Below, one piece after another: positions 1 to 5,218 of a stretch of 6,179 bases of DNA; position 1 is the stretch's first letter, and every line of letters begins with the position of its first letter. Source of the stretch: Planctomycetales bacterium (GTDB lineage: Bacteria; Planctomycetota; Planctomycetia; Planctomycetales; Planctomycetaceae); contig JAGVKR010000429.1 in the NCBI GenBank assembly GCA_020050375.1, positions 1 to 6,179 on the forward strand. The letters are read 5' to 3'. The notes below the pieces were generated by a model. It did not search any database, was not told the origin of the DNA, and saw only the letters and a list, made by a program, of their open reading frames with translations. The translations under genes and the position numbers were made by a program.

Positions 1-261
1 GATTGAATTCGACCGTTGATGACCGAAGAGCAGCCCTGCGAACCGCTGTTGCTCGCGCTGCCACCTTTCTGCAAGTCCCTTGAAACCGGAGTCAAATGTG
101 ATCGTCACGCGATTCAATTCCGTAGCCCGTCGGAGCAAGTCGTCGTCCGGGATCTCAATGGCGCCGTCGTCTTGGGCCGTCAAAACATCGATCGCCTTCC
201 GTCGCAGTTGTTCGGTGATCGCCATCGGAATGTGGACGTCCATGTAGAAACGAACGTCCAT
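1..261 (-). CDS. DUF5615 PIN-like protein, putative toxin of a DUF433/DUF5615 pair (C-terminus cut by window edge)
   Basis: Only the first 87 residues are present; the frame is open to base 1. The N-terminus reads MDVRFYMDVHIP, followed by a DVLTAQDDGA segment, IPDDDLL, and TITFDSGF near residues 53-60. This order (early Asp-x-His-x-Pro, middle acidic cluster, late Thr-x-Asp) is that of the DUF5615 family (COG4634), a compact PIN-like domain predicted to cut RNA as the toxin partner of DUF433 proteins. Visible acidic candidates are D8, D40 and D57. Many relatives have Asp-Glu at the first site and Asp-x-Asp-Phe at the last; here these are D8-V9 and D57-S58-G59-F60, so activity cannot be assumed. 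The ATG shares its A with the stop of the upstream DUF433 gene (TGATG) and has only a weak GAG three bases upstream, which suggests translational coupling. The family call is strong; the toxin role is inferred from family and neighbour. Confidence 0.85.
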   Translation of the reverse strand, partial: MDVRFYMDVHIPMAITEQLRRKAIDVLTAQDDGAIEIPDDDLLRRATELNRVTITFDSGFKGLAERWQREQQRFAGLLFGHQRSNSI

Positions 262-575
262 CAGCTCGGCCCGTGCGACCGAAGGCGTGCCACGACGGGC
301 GAGTCGATCGATTGCGATCGGGCGTCCATATATTCCTGCCACTCCCGGTGAAGCTCGGCGTCGATCTCTTCTCGGTGGTCGTAGTAATACAGCATCGCGG
401 CATGGACTTCAGCCGGCGTCAAATGCGGATAATTCCGGCAGATGTCGTCGGGAGACCAACTCCACGCGATATAGTCGGCAATGATCTGTGCCACGCGGAT
501 GCGGGGCAGGCGTTCAAGTCGCGCCGGTGCGTCGCTCGGCTTCTCGATATGCGGATAAGCGGCGGTGAGTTGCAT
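261..575 (-). CDS. DUF433 protein, putative antitoxin
   Basis: This is a 104-residue protein with the DUF433 (COG2442) pattern: LPRIRVAQIIADYIAWSWS at about residues 23-41, then DDICRNYPHLTPAEVHAAMLYYYD at about 43-66, then a charged helical tail. The core resembles a winged helix-turn-helix and is usually read as the DNA-binding antitoxin that represses its own operon and neutralises a DUF5615 partner; that role is known for the family, not shown here. The ATG at 575 was chosen because a GAGG lies at 581-584, five bases upstream. A GTG at 614 would add 13 residues but has no Shine-Dalgarno sequence and would run through the 12-bp palindrome at 593-604. The gene follows the DUF1549/DUF1553 gene on the same strand after a 64-bp gap and overlaps the DUF5615 gene by one base. 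Confidence 0.85.
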   Translation of the reverse strand: MQLTAAYPHIEKPSDAPARLERLPRIRVAQIIADYIAWSWSPDDICRNYPHLTPAEVHAAMLYYYDHREEIDAELHREWQEYMDARSQSIDSPVVARLRSHGPS

Positions 576-639
576 TGATACCTCATTCTCACTCGATATA
601 TCGAAACGTCGCACGAATCACATGATATCACACCGTCCG
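576..639 (-). promoter_or_regulatory. Candidate promoter/operator region of the DUF433-DUF5615 operon
   Basis: This short gap holds the Shine-Dalgarno GAGG (581-584), a perfect 12-bp palindrome TCGATATATCGA at 593-604 and an 8-bp palindrome TGATATCA at 623-630. Toxin-antitoxin operons are usually autoregulated through palindromes close to the antitoxin start, so the 12-mer, whose right arm lies 18 bases upstream of the ATG, is a plausible operator. No convincing -35/-10 pair was found, and no GC-rich hairpin that would terminate the upstream gene. Read-through from the upstream gene is therefore possible. The palindromes are seen directly; their role is inferred. Confidence 0.4.
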
Positions 640-2922
640 CTACCTCCGCAGCAGGAATTCGTTCGAATTCATGAGCCCCCACAGCACGTCTTCGAGCCGT
701 TGGCGGCGGGTCGCGGAATCCGACAGATACTCTGCTGCCGCATTCATTTCCGCATCGACCGGCGGCCGGCTGAGGGCGGCCCGGTACAGCTCGTCGATAA
801 TTTCGCGATCCGACTTTTCGGCGGCAAGCAATCGGCTGAGGCGGTTGTTGTTCGCTGTCAGCATGTCATTCATCAGTCTGCCACTGACAAGCTGAAATGT
901 CTGGCTCAGCGTCGGGTCGTTCGTCCGCTCGCATTCGCACGATTGCAGACGCGGCGGCTTGCCGAACAGCGTCAAAAACTGTTCTGCCGCTGTTCTCGTG
1001 GAATTGCGTCCCTCCGCGGGTCCGCCAGGCAGCTCTCCGGCGCGCAGGCCGGTCGGATAGCCACTGAACGAAAGCGGAAACTCGGCCACGCGACTGTAAG
1101 CGTCCAGAAGTGTTTCGGCTGACAGCCGTTGCGGTCGTGCATGAGAAAAGCCCGTCGCGTCTTCGCCGTTCGTGGCATCGGGAACCGACGACGCCTGGTA
1201 CGTGTGCGAGTTCATGATCGTGCGGATCAGATGCCGCAGATCGAATTTGTGTGTGACGAACTCATCCGCCAGGGCCGCGAGCAGACGCGGATTGGAGGGG
1301 GGATTCGTGCCGCGAAAATCGTCGATCGGATCGACGATCCCCTGCCCGATCAGGTGAAACCAGATGCGATTGACTTGCGCTTCGACGAACATCCGATTGT
1401 CGGGCCGCGTCAACCAGTCGGCCAGCGCCAGCAGGCGATCCGCCTCGAACGGAAGCGGCTCGGCGTCGCGGGATAGGAACCGTGGCGGCGCGGGTTTGCG
1501 GGTTCGCGGGTCTTTCACCTCCCCTTTCCGCGACATGAACACGATCTGCTCGCCGTCGAACTCGTGCGAGTCATTTCGGTCGCGTCGATTGTTCGACACG
1601 ATCCGGTAATCGACCCGGGAAAATAGGTTCGACCAACTGTAATAATCGTCTTGCGTCCAGCGATCGAAGGGATGATTGTGGCATTTGGCGCATTGGAGCC
1701 GCAGGCCCAGAAAGACCTGCGCCGTCGACTCGGCCCGCATGAACGGCTCGCGCATGGCGCGCCAATAATTGGCGGCCGGGCGGCTGTACGTGCTGCCGCG
1801 CGCCGCGATCAGCTCGCGCACGAACTGATCGAGGGGTCGCCCCTCGGCGATCGCCAGCCGAATCCATTCGTGAAAGTTCTGGACCCCCTTACGATCGAGC
1901 GTTTTCTCTTCGTTGCGAAGTAAGTCCGACCATTTGAGGGCCCAGTGGTCGGCAAACTCGGGGCGCTCCAGCAGTTCGTCGATCAATTGAGAGCGCTTGC
2001 CGGGGTTGGCATCGGCCACGAAGCGCCGCGCTTCGTCGACGGTTGGCAGTAGGCCCGCGAGATCGAGATAGGCGCGCCGCAGAAAGATCGTGTCGTCGGC
2101 CAGAGGCGAGGGGTTCAACCGAAGCTGCTGGAGCTTCGCGAACACGTGCCGGTCGACCAGGCTGGTCGTCTGCGGCCCATTCCAGGTGAAGTCGGGACGT
2201 GCCGGCACGAACGCCACCCGCACCGGGGCCTGTCGATCGAGAAACCGCACGATCACCGTCACTTCGCCAGCTCCTCGTGCGTGCACCAGGCCGTCGCGGT
2301 CGACTTCGGCAAGCTGGTTCGACAATTCGTACGTCGCCTGCGACGCGACGTCGCGCCGTCTTCCATCGGAGAAGAGAGCCGATACGTGCAGTTGAATCCG
2401 GTCGATGGGGGCCGCCAGAAAGATTTCTGTCGGTTCGACCGCCAGCTCGCGGAGGGTTGGTTTCCCCGGCGCGTCGGCGGGCATTCCGGCTGCGATCCAC
2501 TGCCGGAAGACGGCATACTCTCGCGAGTCGACTTTGAATCGTCGTCCCCCTTCGTGCGGGACCAGCATCGTGGGTTTGAGCAGGAGCAGACTGCGATCGG
2601 GATCGACCGGATTGGCGCGGCGGCCCAGTTGATCGCGCGTCAGGACCTCAAAATCGGCCTGGGGGTCGTCTCCGCGCAGCGAGAGTTTGAAGCCCCCTTT
2701 GCCGTTCTTGTTTCCGTGACAGACCCCCATGTTGCAGCCCGCCTTCGACAACGCCGCCATGACGTCGACGCCGAAGGAGACATCCCGCAAGGGCGCATCG
2801 GCGAGACTCACGCGAGGTACGGAGGCTGCCAGCGTCGCCCAGATTGCAATCCATCGGAAAATGGCGCGGTTCTGTCTTCGATTTGATCGACACATAGGGC
2901 ACGCGTGCCATTCGGAACCCAT
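640..2922 (-). CDS. Secreted planctomycete cytochrome-like protein with Ig-like, DUF1549 and DUF1553 domains
   Basis: This is a complete 760-residue protein. Residues 1-41 look like a Sec signal peptide: arginines at 12-23, a hydrophobic stretch IAIWATLAA, and a likely cleavage at SLA/DAP; no lipobox is seen. A cysteine motif follows, C63-NMGV-C68-H69-G. A beta-rich bacterial Ig-like segment (about 155-240, with LFSDGRRRDVASQATY and GLVHARGAGEVTV) comes next. DUF1549 spans about 253-435 and includes the haem-type motif C411-AK-C414-H415-NHPFD. DUF1553 spans about 495-745 with NRIWFHLIGQGIVDP, a CECER motif at 662-666 and a C-terminal NSNEFL. The family is expanded in Planctomycetes; a role in envelope redox chemistry or polysaccharide handling has been proposed but is unproven. 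The ATG at 2922 has GAGAG at 2929-2933, six bases upstream. The DUF1501 gene that often follows is absent; a toxin-antitoxin pair follows instead. Confidence 0.95.
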   Translation of the reverse strand: MGSEWHACPMCRSNRRQNRAIFRWIAIWATLAASVPRVSLADAPLRDVSFGVDVMAALSKAGCNMGVCHGNKNGKGGFKLSLRGDDPQADFEVLTRDQLGRRANPVDPDRSLLLLKPTMLVPHEGGRRFKVDSREYAVFRQWIAAGMPADAPGKPTLRELAVEPTEIFLAAPIDRIQLHVSALFSDGRRRDVASQATYELSNQLAEVDRDGLVHARGAGEVTVIVRFLDRQAPVRVAFVPARPDFTWNGPQTTSLVDRHVFAKLQQLRLNPSPLADDTIFLRRAYLDLAGLLPTVDEARRFVADANPGKRSQLIDELLERPEFADHWALKWSDLLRNEEKTLDRKGVQNFHEWIRLAIAEGRPLDQFVRELIAARGSTYSRPAANYWRAMREPFMRAESTAQVFLGLRLQCAKCHNHPFDRWTQDDYYSWSNLFSRVDYRIVSNNRRDRNDSHEFDGEQIVFMSRKGEVKDPRTRKPAPPRFLSRDAEPLPFEADRLLALADWLTRPDNRMFVEAQVNRIWFHLIGQGIVDPIDDFRGTNPPSNPRLLAALADEFVTHKFDLRHLIRTIMNSHTYQASSVPDATNGEDATGFSHARPQRLSAETLLDAYSRVAEFPLSFSGYPTGLRAGELPGGPAEGRNSTRTAAEQFLTLFGKPPRLQSCECERTNDPTLSQTFQLVSGRLMNDMLTANNNRLSRLLAAEKSDREIIDELYRAALSRPPVDAEMNAAAEYLSDSATRRQRLEDVLWGLMNSNEFLLRR

Positions 2923-3076
2923 TAAACACTCTCGTTGTCACGCGGAAAGCGCACGCACAACGTCATCAATAGCTTATCGAAGCCCTGTGGGGACCGTCGA
3001 GCGCGGATTCCGGGTGGAGGCGATACAATTGGCAAACTTTGGCGACCGTGTCGAAGGTATCAATAGGGATCCGCAG

Positions 3077-3859
3077 ATGCATCTGGTTTACGTCGACGAA
3101 ACGGGCAACACCGGGACGAACCTGACGGACACTCAGCAGCCGATTTTCGTGCTCGGTGCTCTGATTGTACCGGAGGAGTGCTGGCAGTTGGTTGAAGCGG
3201 ACCTCAAGGCAGCGATTGCGACTCATTTTCCGACAATTGCTGCCGACGAAATTGAAGTTCACGCCGCCGATCTGCGAAGCGGACACGGCGTGTTCAAAGG
3301 AGCTCCCGTGGGCGATCGAATCGCCCTGCGGAACGACTGGCTGCACATCGCTCAGCACCATAAACTCCGGCTTGTCTATCGCGCAATCGAAAAGCGGCGC
3401 TTTCAAAAGTGGTTGCATGCGACCTTTGGGACAGGTGTCTTGATCAATCCACATGTCGTCGCGTTTCCATTGGTGGCGCGGGTGGTCGATGAGTATCTCG
3501 CAAATGCGTCGGAAAGCGCACTCGGGATGTTCATCTCCGATGAGAACAAGGAGATCGTCCGTGATGTGGAGAAATCGATCAGGGTGCTGCGAGGAGTCGC
3601 CGGAGCGCTTCGACTTACGCGAATCGTTGAAAAGGGATTCTTTATTGATTCGGCGAAGAGTCGCGTCCTGCAGCTTTGCGACATGTGCGCGTTGTCAGCA
3701 CGCAAGATGGAAGAGCGCAAGATTGGCCTGACGGCGAAGCCGATTGACGACAACGGAATTGAAATGATCTCGCCGCTGATCCATCGGGGCAACGAGTCAC
3801 TGACCGATGTGTTGTCGTGGCTGACTCAACAGCAAAGCCTGGAGTCAGAAAAAAAATAG
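3077..3859 (+). CDS. DUF3800 protein, probable RNase H-like nuclease
   Basis: The 260-residue product begins MHLVYVDETGNTG, the classic DUF3800 opening with D7-E8. Other family marks are EVHAADLRSG (60-69, with E60 and H62), FISDENKE (152-159, D155-E156) and, near the C-terminus, D191-SAKSRVLQLC-D202. Spaced acidic residues at strand ends fit the RNase H-like fold to which DUF3800 has been assigned, so metal-dependent nuclease activity is plausible but not shown. DUF3800 genes are often found in mobile or defence-rich DNA; here no partner gene is visible. The ATG at 3077 was chosen because the domain begins at once and AGGG (3065-3068) sits eight bases upstream; the frame is open back to 2729 but that part is antisense to the divergent neighbour. 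The last codons run through eight A's (3849-3856). Line 3601-3660 is 48% G+C by hand count, well below the flanking core genes. Confidence 0.88.
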   Translation: MHLVYVDETGNTGTNLTDTQQPIFVLGALIVPEECWQLVEADLKAAIATHFPTIAADEIEVHAADLRSGHGVFKGAPVGDRIALRNDWLHIAQHHKLRLVYRAIEKRRFQKWLHATFGTGVLINPHVVAFPLVARVVDEYLANASESALGMFISDENKEIVRDVEKSIRVLRGVAGALRLTRIVEKGFFIDSAKSRVLQLCDMCALSARKMEERKIGLTAKPIDDNGIEMISPLIHRGNESLTDVLSWLTQQQSLESEKK

Positions 3860-3879
3860 CGGCCAGGGACATTGTCCAA

Positions 3880-3897
3880 GGTCGGCTGACGCCGGCC
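3880..3897. terminator. Candidate hairpin terminator between convergent genes
   Basis: The sequence GGTCGGC-TGAC-GCCGGCC forms a 7-bp stem with one G-U wobble and a four-base loop, 20 bases after the DUF3800 stop and 55 bases beyond the DUF493 stop on the other strand. The following bases are ATTTCTGG on the plus strand and TTGGAC on the minus strand, so neither side has a good T-run. It could end both transcripts, but as an intrinsic terminator it is weak. Confidence 0.4.
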
Positions 3898-3952
3898 ATT
3901 TCTGGTCGCTAGCCAAATTATAGCTCTTCGACGGAAATTGACAATGTCGTCT

Positions 3953-4237
3953 TCAGAACACAAATTCCAACCCAGGCAGCAGGCTCAGCCGCTGGTAGAT
4001 CGCGATGACTTCCCAGGCGTTCTGGACTTGGGGCTCGACGCTCACCGAGATGTGCCGGCCGCCGGCTGTTTCGCGAACGGTGTACGGCGGATCGACCTCT
4101 TCTTCGAGCTCGTCGCGAACGGCGGCGACCGCGCGGGCCACGAACCCCTGTTCCCACCGACCGATCACTTTGAAGGTGTACGGGCCGGGAAACTCGTGGG
4201 TGCTTTCGAGCAGTTCGACTGAAGGAAGATGATCCAC
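3953..4237 (-). CDS. DUF493 (YbeD-like, UPF0250) protein
   Basis: This small 94-residue protein matches the DUF493/YbeD family in length and pattern: PGPYTFKVIG (18-26), a helix GFVARAVAAVRDEL (31-44), RHISVSVEP (61-69) and a second helix NAWEVIAIYQRLSLL (73-87), ending in LEFVF. The order beta-alpha-beta-beta-alpha-beta is the ferredoxin/ACT-like fold expected for the family. Members are thought to be small regulatory or ligand-sensing proteins; no specific function is established. An acidic run EEEVD (45-49) sits between the first helix and the next strand. The start is a GTG at 4237, supported by GAGG at 4245-4248 with a seven-base spacer and a TATAAT 40 bases upstream; there is no in-frame ATG nearby. 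The gene is divergent from the YycJ-type gene and convergent with the DUF3800 gene, so it appears monocistronic. Confidence 0.85.
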   Translation of the reverse strand: MDHLPSVELLESTHEFPGPYTFKVIGRWEQGFVARAVAAVRDELEEEVDPPYTVRETAGGRHISVSVEPQVQNAWEVIAIYQRLSLLPGLEFVF

Positions 4238-4276
4238 AACACAACCTCGGGGTTGAAGACCGGGCTTGGTCTTATC

Positions 4277-4282
4277 ATTATA
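4277..4282 (-). promoter_or_regulatory. Candidate -10 element (TATAAT) for the DUF493 gene
   Basis: A perfect TATAAT is read on the minus strand 39 bases upstream of the GTG start at 4237, a normal leader length. The expected -35 zone near 4299-4304 reads TCGCAG, which is a poor match, so the promoter would need an activator or a different sigma factor. The A+T-rich patch stands out in a GC-rich intergenic region. Confidence 0.4.
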
Positions 4283-4310
4283 GCGCGCGATTCAGCGACT
4301 GCGAGAGAAG

Positions 4311-4338
4311 ACTTGAGGCGTGAGGCTCGAGACTTGAG
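4311..4338 (+). repeat. Four tandem 7-bp units (RCKYGAG)
   Basis: The units are ACTTGAG, GCGTGAG, GCTCGAG and ACTTGAG, each beginning immediately after the last. The array ends eight bases before the Shine-Dalgarno GGGAG (4347-4351) of the YycJ-type gene, so it lies in its leader or promoter. The heptamer period is seen directly; the function is unknown. It may be a regulator-binding array or a copy of a dispersed genomic repeat. Confidence 0.6.
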
Positions 4339-4357
4339 GAATTGACGGGAGCCGGGA

Positions 4358-5215
4358 ATGACGGTGCGGTGGACGGTTCTGGCGAGCGGCAGCAGCGGGA
4401 ACGCCAGTCTGCTGGAATGTGATGGAGCGGTCCTGTTGCTCGATGCCGGGCTGAGCCCGCGACAACTGACGCTGCGGATGGGGGCCGCCGGCGTTGCCTG
4501 GGGGCAGATCGGCGCCGTCCTGCTGACGCACACCCACGCCGATCATTGGCACAAGAAAACGCTGGCCAAGCTCGGCGAATCGCAAGTCCCCATTTACTGC
4601 CATGCCGAGCATCGACGTGAGCTGCAACTCCGGTCGGAAGGCTTCGAGGAATTGCAGTTTGCCGGGCTGGTCCGGACATACGAAGCCCGGCGCGAGTTCG
4701 CCCCCATCGACGGCGTTCGCTGCCGGCCGCTGGAGATCCCCCACGACGGCGGCCCGACGTTCGGATTCCGCCTCGAAGGAATCGCCAGCCTGTTCGCGCC
4801 AGCGTGGGCCGTGGGGTACGCCGCCGACCTGGGGAACTGGGATCAGGCCCTGGCTCAAGCCCTAGCCGACGTCGACCTCCTGGCGCTCGAATTCAATCAC
4901 GACGTCAATTTGCAGCGCGCCAGCGGACGTGCTCCCTGGCTGATCGAGCGCGTCCTGGGCGATCAGGGGCATTTGTCGAACGTGCAGGGGGCGCAACTCT
5001 TGCGCGAATGTCTGCGCCGTTCGAAGCCGGGGCGCTTAAGGCACGTCGTGCAATTGCACTTGAGCCGGGAGTGCAATCGACCGACACTCGCTGCGGCGGC
5101 AGCCCGGGCTGTGCTCGCGGAACTGGCCCTCGACGTCGAGCTCCACACGGCCGGTCAGCACGAACCGGGGCGGACCATCGAACTCGCCCATGCACGCTCG
5201 ACGAACGTCGCGTGA
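4358..5215 (+). CDS. YycJ/WalJ-type metallo-beta-lactamase-fold exonuclease
   Basis: The 285-residue product opens with a beta-strand and LASGSSGNASLLE (8-20), then LLLDAGLSPRQL and the metal motif H58-T-H60-A-D62-H63. Further metal-site candidates are H129 (IPHDG) and D157 (GYAADLGNW), with H234 in LHLSRECN. The signature EFNHDVNLQ (178-186) followed by GDQGHLSN (201-208) is typical of the YycJ/WalJ branch of COG1235. In Bacillus species the protein acts as a DNA exonuclease linked to mismatch repair; in Firmicutes it is usually encoded with the WalRK two-component system, which is absent from this window. Full length appears present. The ATG at 4358 has GGGAG at 4347-4351 with a six-base spacer. 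Its stop lies 3 bp from the end of the convergent glgB gene. G+C is high (72% in line 4801-4860), as expected for core DNA. The family call is firm; the exact DNA substrate is inferred. Confidence 0.93.
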   Translation: MTVRWTVLASGSSGNASLLECDGAVLLLDAGLSPRQLTLRMGAAGVAWGQIGAVLLTHTHADHWHKKTLAKLGESQVPIYCHAEHRRELQLRSEGFEELQFAGLVRTYEARREFAPIDGVRCRPLEIPHDGGPTFGFRLEGIASLFAPAWAVGYAADLGNWDQALAQALADVDLLALEFNHDVNLQRASGRAPWLIERVLGDQGHLSNVQGAQLLRECLRRSKPGRLRHVVQLHLSRECNRPTLAAAAARAVLAELALDVELHTAGQHEPGRTIELAHARSTNVA

Positions 5216-5218
5216 CGC

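Noticed and set aside
655..670. Inverted repeat GAATTCG-TT-CGAATTC
   Set aside because: It falls in the last codons of the DUF1553 gene and encodes the conserved NSNEF tail, so coding explains it.
565..1122. Open frame of 185 codons on the plus strand
   Set aside because: It is antisense to the DUF1553 region, rich in Arg and without recognisable motifs.
2146..2886. Open frame of 246 codons on the plus strand
   Set aside because: It lies fully antisense to the well-supported DUF1549/DUF1553 gene; long open antisense frames are common in GC-rich coding DNA and the translation shows no family pattern.
3024..3029. TACAAT as a -10 element for the DUF3800 gene
   Set aside because: It matches five of six bases, but the expected -35 position reads GCGCGG, so I could not support a promoter.
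2729..3076. Upstream extension of the DUF3800 reading frame by 116 codons
   Set aside because: Most of it is antisense to the start of the divergent DUF1549/DUF1553 gene, it has no DUF3800 character, and the domain begins immediately at the ATG at 3077, which has a usable ribosome site.
3918..4244. Open frame of 108 codons on the minus strand
   Set aside because: It overlaps the DUF493 gene in another frame and is Arg/Ser-rich; DUF493 has the family match and ribosome site.
4253..4281. TTGAAG-N17-CATTAT as a plus-strand promoter for the YycJ-type gene
   Set aside because: Each hexamer matches only four of six bases, and the same A+T patch is better explained as TATAAT on the minus strand.
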